This document shows positions 46,027-54,980 of a stretch of 64,000 bases of DNA, in pieces. How positions within the stretch are numbered: the stretch's first letter is position 1; each line of letters opens with the position of its first letter. The stretch covers positions 3,941,001-4,005,000 of the forward strand of contig NZ_CP133269.1 in assembly GCF_030915525.1 (NCBI RefSeq), written 5' to 3'. The position numbers were made by a program, and so were the translations under genes. The stretch comes from Neobacillus sp. PS2-9 (GTDB lineage: Bacteria; Bacillota; Bacilli; Bacillales; Cytobacillaceae). Below the pieces are notes generated by a model that saw only the letters and a list, made by a program, of their open reading frames with translations, was not told the DNA's origin and searched no databases.

Positions 46027-46297
46027 AACCACCAATTCTAGTGGTTTTATAGCGATAATTTTTAATAAGCTCTTCAAGTTCAATTTCGTTATTTGCAATA
46101 AAACGAATGTGGACTGAATTGACTTTAAATACAGAAGTGAACGCAATTTCTTCTTCGGCTAAAATTTGCCCACTCCATTTGTCGGCTTTATACATGTATG
46201 GAAATGTGTCAGTTACTAGAGTGGCTCCAAGTTCTTCAAAATACATGCCAAGGTGTTTCCGGTTAATTCCACGAAACTCTAAGTCTTTCATTTCCAT
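46025..46297 (-). CDS. Small hypothetical protein coupled to moaD
   Basis: 90 residues from ATG 46297, one nucleotide beyond the moaD stop; the ribosome-binding AGGTGG is the codons for the MoaD Gly-Gly tail, so its translation is coupled to moaD. Sequence MEMKDLEFRGINRKHLGMYF, later ATLVTDTFPYMYKADKWSGQ and FTSVFKVNSVHIRFIANNEI, suggests a small alpha/beta fold. No Cys, no TM. I do not recognise a family. Linkage to moaD and convergence with AOR suggest a role in pterin cofactor handling or AOR maturation; this is inference. Confidence 0.75.
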   Translation of the reverse strand: MEMKDLEFRGINRKHLGMYFEELGATLVTDTFPYMYKADKWSGQILAEEEIAFTSVFKVNSVHIRFIANNEIELEELIKNYRYKTTRIGG

Positions 46298-46298
46298 A

Positions 46299-46571
46299 TT
46301 AACCACCTGCAACGGGCGGAAAGAGAGCAAATTGATCCTTTTCATCTACCTTCGTCTGAAGGTCATCAAGATGGATGATATTTCTGCCATTCACATATAC
46401 ATGAACGAACGGAAGGAGTGTTTTCTCAGAAGTAAATAGTTCATCCTGTAACTCTGGGAACATTTCGACCATCTTATCCAAAACATCTATGACTCGATCA
46501 CCATCAGGCAGCACCTCAACAGTTACCCCACCACATATTTGCCGGAGATTAGCAAAAACCTTTACTATCAT
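46299..46571 (-). CDS. moaD: MoaD-type sulfur carrier
   Basis: 90 residues with ubiquitin-like fold and the C-terminal Gly-Gly (FPPVAGG) that is thiocarboxylated. Starts MIVKVFANLRQICGGVTVEV. Sulfur donor for molybdopterin synthase, activated by MoeB, whose gene is 2.5 kb away. The partner moaE is not in the window, nor are moaB and moaC. Coupled to a small unknown gene downstream; upstream lies yisL with a strong hairpin between. Confidence 0.88.
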   Translation of the reverse strand: MIVKVFANLRQICGGVTVEVLPDGDRVIDVLDKMVEMFPELQDELFTSEKTLLPFVHVYVNGRNIIHLDDLQTKVDEKDQFALFPPVAGG

Positions 46572-46595
46572 CCAGTCTCTCTCCTCTCTTTATTT

Positions 46596-46643
46596 AAAGG
46601 GGACAGTCCCCCATTGCGCAAAAGCGCTGGGGGACTGTCCCCT
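46596..46643 (-). terminator. Strong hairpin after yisL
   Basis: AAGGGGACAGTCCCCCA / TGGGGGACTGTCCCCTT arms with a GC-containing loop; U-poor tail on the minus strand (TTTAAATA). GGGGACAGTCCCC-type palindromes recur in Bacillus genomes, so it may be a repeat serving as terminator. Confidence 0.7.
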
Positions 46644-46650
46644 TCTCTTT

Positions 46651-47010
46651 TTATGGATGTAAAAATGACATAGGCAGTTTTACAAAGCCTAGGTATAAAA
46701 CTAGTAGGAAAGCAACAACAAACTGGATCCAAAAAACGGATGTATTTCTGTTGTTTTTCACACGACCAAGAATCATTTCAAATAATCCAATCACCCAAAG
46801 TCCCGCGACTGCTTTCAAAATATACCAGACATCAATTTTATTAACCATGAAAAGAAGTCCTATACCTGAAGCAATAATAAGTATGTATAATACTCGTAAA
46901 ATCATTTGGACAATTTTTAAGCCTTTTTCTTTTCCACTTTTATGTAGGGAAAGTGCAACAAAAAATAAAATTAGGGTTAAAACCCATGCTGTAATATGAC
47001 CGTGAATCAT
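46651..47010 (-). CDS. yisL: YisL family membrane protein (DUF1516)
   Basis: 119 residues with four TM helices (about 7-23, 33-54, 62-83 and 92-113). Starts MIHGHITAWVLTLILFFVAL, which is the family pattern. Function unknown. Position beside yisK agrees with B. subtilis yisK-yisL. A strong hairpin follows. Confidence 0.9.
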   Translation of the reverse strand: MIHGHITAWVLTLILFFVALSLHKSGKEKGLKIVQMILRVLYILIIASGIGLLFMVNKIDVWYILKAVAGLWVIGLFEMILGRVKNNRNTSVFWIQFVVAFLLVLYLGFVKLPMSFLHP

Positions 47011-47110
47011 TTAATGGCCTCCTTAAGAGTGTTATTAGAGACTATCATACCATAGGCAATATAAAAATACGAAGATTAGTATGTCTAAATAGTAACAAAC
47101 TTCGATAGCT

Positions 47111-48019
47111 TTATTCTTCAATCGTATTCGTTAAAGTTCCGATACTTTCTACAAAAATTTCAATCTGATCTCCCGGCTTTAGAAATCTAGGAGGATTAAA
47201 TCCTTTCCCTACCCCTGCTGGAGTTCCCGTTGCGATAATATCGCCCGGTTCAAGTGTCATACCAGCTGATAGAACAGAGATTATATCTTCAATTGGAAAT
47301 ATAAACTTCTCGGTATTTGAGCTTTGTCTTACTTCTCCATTTACTTTTGTTTCAATGTGTAAGTGGTTAGGATTTTCAATTAAGCTTTTATGCACAATCC
47401 ATGGTCCCATTGGACAGGTGGTATCTAAACTCTTCCCTATGAAAAATTGCTTATGTTTTGCTTGAAGGTCTCTAGCAGTTACATCATTAATAATGGTATA
47501 ACCAAAAACATAATCAAGCGCCTCTTCCTTTTTGATTCCGCTTCCCTTTTTCCCAATAATGACAGCTAATTCCCCTTCATAATCAAGTTGTTTTGTTACA
47601 GACTGATGATTTAAAACAACGGTACCCGGCCCGGTAACAGTTGTAGGTGCCTTCGTAAAGACCATTACATGTTCTGGGATATCCTCCGCACTTCCCAATT
47701 CAAGCGCATGCTCAACGTAATTCTTTCCTACACAAAAGATATTTTTGGTTGGCCTTGGAATCGGAGCAAGCAAGGTGAATTCCTCGATAGGAAGATAATA
47801 CATTTCAGCTTGTCCACTAGTTTCTACCCAATCTAGCAATATTTGTACTTGGTCAATAAAAGGATCGCCTAGTGCAATACATTCTTGTATGGTGGTGGGG
47901 AAAGTGGCTGAACCACCCCTTGCTTCTTCTGTTGGATTGAGTAATAACACCTTGGTGTTCTCAGAATTTACTACCCCAACAAAGCTTTCATTATTCTGTT
48001 GCACTGTCACAAATTTCAT
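47111..48019 (-). CDS. yisK: FAH-family protein YisK
   Basis: 302 residues from ATG 48019 (GAGGTG 7 nt upstream). Fumarylacetoacetate hydrolase C-terminal fold: FCVGKNYVEHALELGS, metal ligands in YEGELAVIIGK with Glu/Glu/Asp, TINDVTARDLQ, GKSLDTTCPMGPW and ATGTPAGVGKGF. B. subtilis YisK is an oxaloacetate decarboxylase that associates with the elongation machinery; that activity is inferred here by homology. Monocistronic. Confidence 0.92.
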   Translation of the reverse strand: MKFVTVQQNNESFVGVVNSENTKVLLLNPTEEARGGSATFPTTIQECIALGDPFIDQVQILLDWVETSGQAEMYYLPIEEFTLLAPIPRPTKNIFCVGKNYVEHALELGSAEDIPEHVMVFTKAPTTVTGPGTVVLNHQSVTKQLDYEGELAVIIGKKGSGIKKEEALDYVFGYTIINDVTARDLQAKHKQFFIGKSLDTTCPMGPWIVHKSLIENPNHLHIETKVNGEVRQSSNTEKFIFPIEDIISVLSAGMTLEPGDIIATGTPAGVGKGFNPPRFLKPGDQIEIFVESIGTLTNTIEE

Positions 48020-48095
48020 GATCAATCACCTCATTTTGAATTTACTACTAACCCTATAATAAAATAAACTGAACAATCTAACAAATTAGATGCAT

Positions 48096-48130
48096 AAATA
48101 ACCCCTTGCCGCATAAGCAAAGGGGTTATC
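48096..48130 (-). terminator. Terminator of the tad operon
   Basis: ATAACCCCTTTGC / GCAAGGGGTTAT arms on the minus strand and a weak U tract, overlapping the end of tadC. Confidence 0.8.
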
Positions 48131-49049
48131 CATTTTTAAACGTTTCAATAACTTGAATAACTGCCGGTCCCAACAATACGATAAATAAACTAGGGAAAAT
48201 GAAAAGAACTAAAGGGAAGAGCATTTTTATTGGCGCTTTCATGGCTGTTTCTTCTGCTCGTTGCTTTCTTTGTTCCCTGACTTCATTGGCAATGACTCTC
48301 AACACTTGGACCATTCCTATTCCAAGCTTTTCCGCCTGCAAAACACTTCCAATGAATGATTTTATTTCATCAACATCCAGTCTCTCTTTGATTCCTGTCA
48401 ATGCCTCTCTCCGCGTTTTACCCAGGCGAATTTCCTCTAAGCAGCGGTGTAATTCCATCGATAGAGGACCATCCTTTTTTGCAATTACTTTTGTTATTGC
48501 TGCATCAAACCCTAGTCCTGCTTCAAGACTAACCGTCAATAGATCTAAAATATCCGGAAATTCTCTTAATGCCATATGCTTCCTAGCCTTCGTTTTCTGC
48601 TTTAAATAGAAATGAGGGGCAAAAAAACCAATAAGGATTCCAAAAAGAACAAAGATGACAACGATCCCTTTCCCAGCATTTAATAAAGTACCGTATCCAA
48701 AGAAAATCATTGGGAGGACGATGATTGAAATCAATTGAATGATTCGGAAGTCAACTGCTGTCATTCCAAAGGGACTTCCAGCCATTTGTACCTTTTTATC
48801 AATTCTCGCTTCCTTTTCCCCAGGCATTCTCTTTTTAAAACTCTTTTTAAAATCTACGAACAACGGCATGATGAATCTTTTATAAAAAGTCAGATGTTCT
48901 TCTTCATTTAACTCAGTTTTCTGCTCTTGTTCATTATTTAATAAGAAGAAACTTAACCGCTCTTGAACTGAGACCTTTTTTTCGGTTCTTAGAATTAAAA
49001 TACCATAGATACCTAAAGTGACAGTTAAGAATAGTGAAAGGTAAATCAT
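48126..49049 (-). CDS. tadC: Tad pilus inner-membrane platform protein TadC
   Basis: 307 residues. One of two GspF/T2SSF-type platform proteins of the Tad secretion machine. N-terminal TM (1-20), two mid TM helices (about 108-150), the cytoplasmic T2SSF domain (LREFPDILDLLTVSLEAGLGFDAAITKV) and C-terminal TM with the end GPAVIQVIETFKNG. Follows tadB by 3 nt; last gene of the operon, with a terminator. Confidence 0.9.
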   Translation of the reverse strand: MIYLSLFLTVTLGIYGILILRTEKKVSVQERLSFFLLNNEQEQKTELNEEEHLTFYKRFIMPLFVDFKKSFKKRMPGEKEARIDKKVQMAGSPFGMTAVDFRIIQLISIIVLPMIFFGYGTLLNAGKGIVVIFVLFGILIGFFAPHFYLKQKTKARKHMALREFPDILDLLTVSLEAGLGFDAAITKVIAKKDGPLSMELHRCLEEIRLGKTRREALTGIKERLDVDEIKSFIGSVLQAEKLGIGMVQVLRVIANEVREQRKQRAEETAMKAPIKMLFPLVLFIFPSLFIVLLGPAVIQVIETFKNG

Positions 49050-49052
49050 CTC

Positions 49053-50021
49053 CTACACCTCGATGGTAGTGATTTTTTTAATTAAAATAAATCCGATTAC
49101 TCCTGAAATTACTCCTGCTCCTACCATTGCCAACCCAATAGGATTATGAAAAAGCCCTCCAATATAACCAGGCTGGATTAAGTAAAGAAGAAAACCGAGA
49201 ATGACTGGTAATAATGCAATAACATAGCCCGACAAACGCCCCTGAGCTGTAAGAGTGGTAATTTGTCTCTGAATTTTTGTTCGGTCACGAATCGTTTCAA
49301 TAATCTTATCGAGCACGGTAGCAAGGTTACCGCCAACTTGCCGTTGGATTAAAATTGCTTGAATCATTAAATCGAGATCCTCGCTTGGCATTCGTTCGTA
49401 TAGGTCTTTGAGTGCATCCTCAATCCCTTTCCCAAATTGCATTTCCTTTATTACATAATCGATTTCTTCCTTTATTGGTGATGCAGCTTCCTCAGCCACC
49501 GACTTCAATGCCTGTGGAAAGCTAAAGCCTGCCCTCAAACTACCCACAATCGTAGTGATCATATCTGCAAGACCTTCATTGAATTTTGAAACTCGTTCCC
49601 GTTGTTTCTTCCGAAGAAACCACTTTGGCATCAGGAAACCTATTACACTCCCTACTGGTAGAAACAATAAATTTCCCATTATTAAATAGAATATCCCTCC
49701 GATTAAAGCGGTTAAAATCCATTGAAAGAGGATATACTCTTCTGGTTTTAACGGCAAACCTGCTTGAGCTATTTTTAATTCAAGCCGATTGTTTTTTTCC
49801 TTCGTTAAAACCTTCTTCTGAATCCTTTCATTCATCACTTTTAGCAAAGAGATTTGTTTGCCATCCACTTTTTCTAGGCTTACCTTTTCTTTTTCCTCAA
49901 TGGATAGGTAATGCTGCATTCGACTTTGCAGTTTATTTTCCGGGCGAATGAAGATCCTGAAAAAGAACCAAAAGAAAAAAGTGGATGTTAATAAAAAGAA
50001 GAGTATCAGCAGGGATATCAT
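49053..50021 (-). CDS. tadB: Tad pilus inner-membrane platform protein TadB
   Basis: 322 residues from ATG 50021, overlapping the cpaF stop by ATGA and with GAGGAG 8 nt upstream. N-terminal TM, T2SSF domain (FNEGLADMITTIVGSLRAGFSFPQALKSVAEEA), and further TM helices at the end (VIALLPVILGFLLYLIQ, IGLAMVGAGVISGVIGFILI). Acts with TadC and CpaF to extrude pilin. Confidence 0.92.
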   Translation of the reverse strand: MISLLILFFLLTSTFFFWFFFRIFIRPENKLQSRMQHYLSIEEKEKVSLEKVDGKQISLLKVMNERIQKKVLTKEKNNRLELKIAQAGLPLKPEEYILFQWILTALIGGIFYLIMGNLLFLPVGSVIGFLMPKWFLRKKQRERVSKFNEGLADMITTIVGSLRAGFSFPQALKSVAEEAASPIKEEIDYVIKEMQFGKGIEDALKDLYERMPSEDLDLMIQAILIQRQVGGNLATVLDKIIETIRDRTKIQRQITTLTAQGRLSGYVIALLPVILGFLLYLIQPGYIGGLFHNPIGLAMVGAGVISGVIGFILIKKITTIEV

Positions 50022-51469
50022 TTTCGCCACTCCTCATGATGATCGATAAACACTGATGCAGGAATATGAATACCAGAAGCCTCCAGCTTCTCATAAAATT
50101 TGGGTCTTACACCCGTTGGAACAAGTCTTCCAATGATTTTCCCTTCAGGGTTCAAGCCTTCTTGTTGAAAGGTAAAAATATCTTGAAGGACAATGATATC
50201 GCCTTCCATACCTTGTACTTCAGTAATATTAGTAATTTTTCTAGAACCATCTTTTAATCGGGATTGTTGGATAATTACATCAATGGCACCTGCAATCTGT
50301 TCCCTAATCGCTTTAACAGGGAGATCTACTCCGGCTAATAACACCATTGTTTCAAGCCGCGCAATCATATCCCTTGGGCTATTTGAGTGTCCTGTAGCTA
50401 GTGACCCATCATGTCCCGTATTCATGGCTTGGAGCATATCTAGGGCCTCTCCACCACGAACCTCACCAATAATGACTCTGTCAGGCCTCATCCTTAATGA
50501 GTTCCGAACTAGGTCACGAATGGAGATTGAGCCTTTTCCTTCAATATTAGGCGGACGGGATTCTAAAGATACCACATGCTCTTGTCCTAGTTGAATTTCG
50601 GCTGCATCCTCAATTGTGACAATTCTTTCATCCTCTGGAATAAAATTGGACAAGACATTCAGCGTAGTTGTTTTACCTGAACCTGTTCCACCACTGACAA
50701 AAATATTTAGCCTTGCTTTTACGCATGCATCAAGGAAAATTGCCATTTCCTCTGTAACTGTTCCGAAGTTGATTAAGTCTTCAATCTGGTAAGGGTCCTT
50801 TGAGAACTTACGAATCGTAATCGTTGGTCCATTTAAAGCTAAAGGGGGAATGATGGCATTTACACGAGAGCCATCTGGAAGTCTGGCATCCACCATTGGT
50901 GAGCTTTCATCAATTCTTCGACCGAGTGGAGCAACAATTTTTTCGATTACACTCATTACATGTTCATTATCACGAAATTGTACCGGTGTTAGAACTAGCT
51001 TGCCTTTCCGCTCACAATACACTTGATTAGGTCCATTTACCATTACCTCGGAAACGTCCTCATCCAAAAGAAGTGGATTTATCGGACCAAATCCTGTTAA
51101 ATCATTGATTAGCTCATTAACCACTTTTTTCCTATCAATTTGACCACGAAAATCCTCATCATCTTTAATAATTTCTACAGCCATACCATCTAGTTGTGGA
51201 ATGATTTCTTCGATTTCCTGTTCTTTTAACTCATGTAGTATCTTTTTATGGAGAACATTCTTTAGCTCCTGGTTTTTGTCAAGCTGACGAACCTTTACGG
51301 ACTCTTTTTTACTTTCTTTCTTCGTCTCTTTGGATTTTTGCTCCTTAAAGACTTGTCTAACCTCTAACATTGGTGAAGGAGTCGGACTTTCAAGCGTAAT
51401 ATCTATTAATTTTGGTTCTTTAACGAATTGATTGTTGTTCTTTTCTTGGATTCGATTTAATAGACCCAT
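50018..51469 (-). CDS. cpaF: Tad pilus secretion ATPase CpaF/TadA
   Basis: 483 residues; hexameric ATPase that drives pilus assembly. Charged N-terminus (about 1-80, KEQKSKETKKESKKES), the CpaF N domain, Walker A SGGTGSGKTTT (about 260-270), Asp box, Walker B RPDRVIIGEVRGGEALD, and His box ATGHSNSPRDM. GGGGGG 8 nt before the ATG. Translationally coupled to tadB. Confidence 0.95.
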   Translation of the reverse strand: MGLLNRIQEKNNNQFVKEPKLIDITLESPTPSPMLEVRQVFKEQKSKETKKESKKESVKVRQLDKNQELKNVLHKKILHELKEQEIEEIIPQLDGMAVEIIKDDEDFRGQIDRKKVVNELINDLTGFGPINPLLLDEDVSEVMVNGPNQVYCERKGKLVLTPVQFRDNEHVMSVIEKIVAPLGRRIDESSPMVDARLPDGSRVNAIIPPLALNGPTITIRKFSKDPYQIEDLINFGTVTEEMAIFLDACVKARLNIFVSGGTGSGKTTTLNVLSNFIPEDERIVTIEDAAEIQLGQEHVVSLESRPPNIEGKGSISIRDLVRNSLRMRPDRVIIGEVRGGEALDMLQAMNTGHDGSLATGHSNSPRDMIARLETMVLLAGVDLPVKAIREQIAGAIDVIIQQSRLKDGSRKITNITEVQGMEGDIIVLQDIFTFQQEGLNPEGKIIGRLVPTGVRPKFYEKLEASGIHIPASVFIDHHEEWRK

Positions 51470-51482
51470 TCAATCAACCCCC

Positions 51483-52325
51483 CTACGATCGTTTCTTGGA
51501 AAACCATTTGGATATTGGATGACTTTTCTTCGTTTTCTGAGTAATTACGCTATTTGCACTTGATAATGACTCAGCCATTTTAAATATGCCTTTTGCAACA
51601 TCAGATTTCGCATGTTTAATGACAAATGGAACACCAAGATTAATGGATTGGGAACAAATCTGAAAGTCATTAGGAATATAAATTGGGTTTTCTGCAGCCA
51701 ATATTTTTGCTGCATCCTCTGCATTTATGACACTTTCCATATTTGCTCTATTTATAATGATTCTTACCCGGTCTTTAAGACCAAGGATGTCGAGCGTTTC
51801 TAAGAAAAGTTTTGTATTTTTTAAAGAAGCCATCTCTAAGTTTGTTACTACCAAGATTTGATCCGCCTTCTCAATAAAACGTATAGATTGTTCATTTAAG
51901 CCCACTGGTGTATCGACCACAACATAATCATGACCAGATAAAAGAAGATCTACTATTTTATTGGCTGCTTCATTTGTAACTAAGTCCGCAAATTCCGGCC
52001 TTTCCGGTGCAGTTAGTACGTCCACACCACTTTCATGAACAGCCAAATAATTATTGAGGCTGTGCTCATCAATAGAACCCATACCTTCTAATACTTCCTT
52101 AATGGTGAGAGAGAATTTTAAATCCATTGCTAGATTTACATCACCAAATTGGAAATCCCCATCCAAAATAGCAACCGAAACATTTTTCTTCCTTAGTGCT
52201 ACCGCTAAATTTACAGTTAGTGTGGTACGACCAATCCCGCCTTTTGCACTGCAAACAGCAATCATCTTACCACGCTGTGGTTTCATATTTTGTTCTGCAG
52301 TTTGCATATTATCGTGGCTTGTCAT
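51483..52325 (-). CDS. cpaE: Tad pilus localisation ATPase-like protein CpaE/TadZ
   Basis: 280 residues; MinD/ParA-like, places the pilus machine in other systems. The deviant Walker A KGGIGRTTLTVNLA (about 29-42) has Arg in place of the second Lys; switch I LDGDFQFGDVNLAMDL and VVDTPVGLNE are present. There is no N-terminal receiver domain, unlike long CpaE. Whether it hydrolyses ATP is open. AGGTG precedes the ATG. Sits between cpaB and cpaF. Confidence 0.87.
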   Translation of the reverse strand: MTSHDNMQTAEQNMKPQRGKMIAVCSAKGGIGRTTLTVNLAVALRKKNVSVAILDGDFQFGDVNLAMDLKFSLTIKEVLEGMGSIDEHSLNNYLAVHESGVDVLTAPERPEFADLVTNEAANKIVDLLLSGHDYVVVDTPVGLNEQSIRFIEKADQILVVTNLEMASLKNTKLFLETLDILGLKDRVRIIINRANMESVINAEDAAKILAAENPIYIPNDFQICSQSINLGVPFVIKHAKSDVAKGIFKMAESLSSANSVITQKTKKSHPISKWFSKKRS

Positions 52326-52345
52326 GAATCGTCACCTTCCATTAC

Positions 52346-53047
52346 TTATTGATTTGCCTTTGTATTCGTACCTTCATCCATTAACGGCCGTTTATTTAGA
52401 ATGAAATGAATCTTACCTTCTTCCGAAGCATTAACTAGCTTTAGCGCATCCTCGGGTTTTAGTTCTAATGTTACTGAACTGTATTCCGTATAGGGCTCTT
52501 TCGTCTGTTCAGGCGTCTGCATTTTTCTACCCACTGCTAATACCCTTGCCTTTTCTAGCAAAATTACTGATTGAGGGATTGGTTGATTGGTAGCATCTTT
52601 TACTACTTTTGTGAAAACTACATCCACTTCATCCTCCGGCTCTATTAAATTGGAGACAGACTGATTTATGTTTACCCCTACTGTTACAGCACGGTACCCT
52701 TCCATGACTTTCCGGGATACATAAACCCCTTCTTCTTTCTCCGAACCAAGACGATGTGATAGTATGGGCTCCCCTTTTTCAATCATCGCTATTGCTAGTT
52801 TTCCTTCTGCTTCCGACACAGACTTTATCGTTTGTGGAAGTACATCTTTCGCCGGTTTTTGTACCACTTCTAATTTGTCTGCCGCAATTTTTTCATTTTT
52901 ATCTATTTTTTCTTTTGCCACTACAACATCGGTCATCACGACAGTAGAAACCTTTTGTGTATTCATTTGCTTTGTATATTGAAAAAACAAAAATGTTGTG
53001 ATCATTCCCATCACAAGTGATAGCAGTAATACCATCTTCGACTTCAA
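52346..53047 (-). CDS. cpaB: Tad pilus assembly protein CpaB (SAF domain)
   Basis: 233 residues. TTG start with AGGTG 7 nt upstream. N-terminal TM (4-22), a SAF domain (VVVAKEKIDKNEKIAADKLEVV...), a linker and a RcpC-like domain (GYRAVTVGVNINQSVSNLIEPEDEVDVVF). Acts outside the membrane, with secretin in Gram-negative organisms; here no outer membrane exists, so a cell-wall role is inferred. Confidence 0.88.
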   Translation of the reverse strand: MKSKMVLLLSLVMGMITTFLFFQYTKQMNTQKVSTVVMTDVVVAKEKIDKNEKIAADKLEVVQKPAKDVLPQTIKSVSEAEGKLAIAMIEKGEPILSHRLGSEKEEGVYVSRKVMEGYRAVTVGVNINQSVSNLIEPEDEVDVVFTKVVKDATNQPIPQSVILLEKARVLAVGRKMQTPEQTKEPYTEYSSVTLELKPEDALKLVNASEEGKIHFILNKRPLMDEGTNTKANQ

Positions 53048-53057
53048 TTCGCTTCAC

Positions 53058-53975
53058 CTACTCCGTTAATCGTATGCTGTATGCTCCTCGGTCCAGCGCA
53101 CCCACATCAAACGTCCCTGCTCCAGCCCTTTTTATAAAAACTCCTTTTATAGAAGTATCTGTCGAACTCATTGGATCTGTAATATAAAAATAGGCAAAAC
53201 CAGTGACTTTTACCTGTTTTAATTGATTACTCGTATAGTTGTAAGGTTTATAAACCGGTACAAGCAGAATTCTAGAACAACTACGTAAACTGTAATCACC
53301 TGGTGGCTGTGTACAGCCATTTACCCGTTCATTTATTGCTGATCTTGTACTCCCTGCTATATTCCCTGTTTGCGTGTCAACGACATCGCCTATCTTTAGA
53401 AGTTCTGAATATCCGAATCTTAAATTTTGTTCATAGGTTTTTGCTCCAGGTCCACTAAGTGCCAAAATGCCGAAATTACCTGAAGATACTCCTGACGAGT
53501 CAACTTTTAGTTGGTAAGTTTTGTTATATTCAAGAACCACACTTTCGTCGATTCCTAATGGTGCAGCCCCTACTGCTTTTCCTATCACTCCTAGACCTGC
53601 TGTAGCTTTGGCTGTGACGTCTACTTTTTCGAAACCAAATAATTTCATAAACGTTAAGTTAACCGGTTTCGTTAACCGTGTGGTAACTTTACTTCCCATG
53701 TTAATATCAAGATTTGTTAACGTGCTAGTTGCCTTATGTGCATCTAAAATGTATTGAACCGTATTAGTAACCTTTTGTTCCGTATTCGGCAGCTCCTGTG
53801 CACCAGAAAGAACGGCTGCATTTGCAACCTTTTGTAACTTCGCTTTTTCCATATAAATAAGGCTTCCATCTATCGCCAGACCTGCCATGCATAGAATTGT
53901 CATTAGTGAGATTGCACCTAGAATGAGAACATTCCCTTTTTCATCCTTTAGAAATTTATTAAAAAAGTTACGCAT
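53058..53975 (-). CDS. tadG: TadG-like pilus assembly protein
   Basis: 305 residues. N-terminal motif FLKDEKGNVLILGAISLMTI with a single TM, as for TadE/TadG pseudopilins, then GLAIDGSLIYMEKAKLQKVANAAVLSGAQELP, the TadG N-terminal signature. The rest is extracytoplasmic and beta-rich, with two Cys (CTQPPGDYSLRSC) that could form a disulfide. Follows tadE by 9 nt. Confidence 0.85.
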   Translation of the reverse strand: MRNFFNKFLKDEKGNVLILGAISLMTILCMAGLAIDGSLIYMEKAKLQKVANAAVLSGAQELPNTEQKVTNTVQYILDAHKATSTLTNLDINMGSKVTTRLTKPVNLTFMKLFGFEKVDVTAKATAGLGVIGKAVGAAPLGIDESVVLEYNKTYQLKVDSSGVSSGNFGILALSGPGAKTYEQNLRFGYSELLKIGDVVDTQTGNIAGSTRSAINERVNGCTQPPGDYSLRSCSRILLVPVYKPYNYTSNQLKQVKVTGFAYFYITDPMSSTDTSIKGVFIKRAGAGTFDVGALDRGAYSIRLTE

Positions 53976-53984
53976 TTTTATCCC

Positions 53985-54368
53985 TCACTCTACGCGAATC
54001 GTTGAACTTGTTTCGATGGCAAAATCTGAAGGGAAAAACTTAGAAATCATAGGAGTTAAAAAAGTCATTGGATACTTTAGCTTTACCGTTACATAGTCAC
54101 CTGAATGCCTGACTGTATCTGCTGGAGTAATCGTCACCTGTAATTTTGTCTGATCCCCTAAATGGATATATTGGTGGGCGAAGGTTGAAATGTCTGCATC
54201 CTTCTTCCCGAGACCACCTAACCTAACCGTTTCCTGCGCAGCCATCTGCAAATGCGCATAGGAATAAATCACTCTACCAAAATCAAGGATTCCCACTAAA
54301 ATTAATAGAAAAATAGGAACGATAAGCGCTGTTTCCACCAACGATTGGCCACGCTCATCCTTTTTCAT
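53985..54368 (-). CDS. tadE: TadE-like pseudopilin
   Basis: 127 residues; MKKDERGQSLVETALIVPIF is the TadE leader: charged residues, Gly cleavage region, Glu at +5, then a hydrophobic helix. Minor pseudopilin processed by the prepilin peptidase, whose gene overlaps this start by ATGA. The remainder has a beta-rich region. Confidence 0.9.
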   Translation of the reverse strand: MKKDERGQSLVETALIVPIFLLILVGILDFGRVIYSYAHLQMAAQETVRLGGLGKKDADISTFAHQYIHLGDQTKLQVTITPADTVRHSGDYVTVKLKYPMTFLTPMISKFFPSDFAIETSSTIRVE

Positions 54369-54874
54369 TGGAAAAGAACTCCGGGAAAATATGCTTGATA
54401 GATAGCTCCCGCTGCAATAGCTACCCCGTAAGGTAGAGTTGTTTTCATCGAGTTGCTATCTTCCAATAGAGGAAGTCTTATCCCATGACGCAGTCCATGT
54501 AGCAGGTAAATTACTCTCTTTAACAGTCCTTTACGATAAAATAGAAATAAGATGGCCATGATTCCTCCTGCAAGTGCCATGTATATTGAAGCCATTAAAA
54601 CAAAACTTATTCCTTTTATTCCACCGATTACAGCAAGAAGTTTCACATCTCCTGCACCCATTCCGCCTAGGAGATAAGGAATTAATAATATACCCAAACC
54701 AACAGCGGTACCAAGGAGGGCTTCTGTCAACCCGTGCCATCCCCCTGTAATAATATGAAACACCCATGCAATTATTAAAAAGGGAAATAATACCGCATTA
54801 TAAATTTTACTTTCCTTTAAGTCGGTGATTACACAAATGATTAAGAGAATAATTAATAAATAGGTACTCCACAT
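54365..54874 (-). CDS. tadV: Prepilin peptidase (A24, CpaA/TadV type)
   Basis: 169 residues. Aspartic membrane protease that cleaves prepilin leaders. Catalytic Asp in VITDLKESKIYN and in the GxGD motif (GGMGAGDVKLLAVIGG). About five TM helices. No N-methylase domain, typical for the Tad type. AGGAG about 10 nt before the ATG. Overlaps tadE. Confidence 0.93.
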   Translation of the reverse strand: MWSTYLLIILLIICVITDLKESKIYNAVLFPFLIIAWVFHIITGGWHGLTEALLGTAVGLGILLIPYLLGGMGAGDVKLLAVIGGIKGISFVLMASIYMALAGGIMAILFLFYRKGLLKRVIYLLHGLRHGIRLPLLEDSNSMKTTLPYGVAIAAGAIYQAYFPGVLFQ

Positions 54875-54910
54875 CCTTCTTTGTCTCCTTTCCTATTTGG
54901 TATCATTGCA

Positions 54911-54947
54911 AGAAAAAAGCCTCACGTTTAAATTGAACGCAAGGCTA
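54911..54947 (-). terminator. Attenuating hairpin between flp and tadV
   Basis: On the minus strand AGCCTTGCGTT-caattta-AACGTGAGGCT followed by TTTTTTC. It likely stops part of the transcripts so pilin is made in excess over the machinery. Confidence 0.7.
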
Positions 54948-54980
54948 TGATGAATAGATAAGATCAGAAATTAATTTTTA

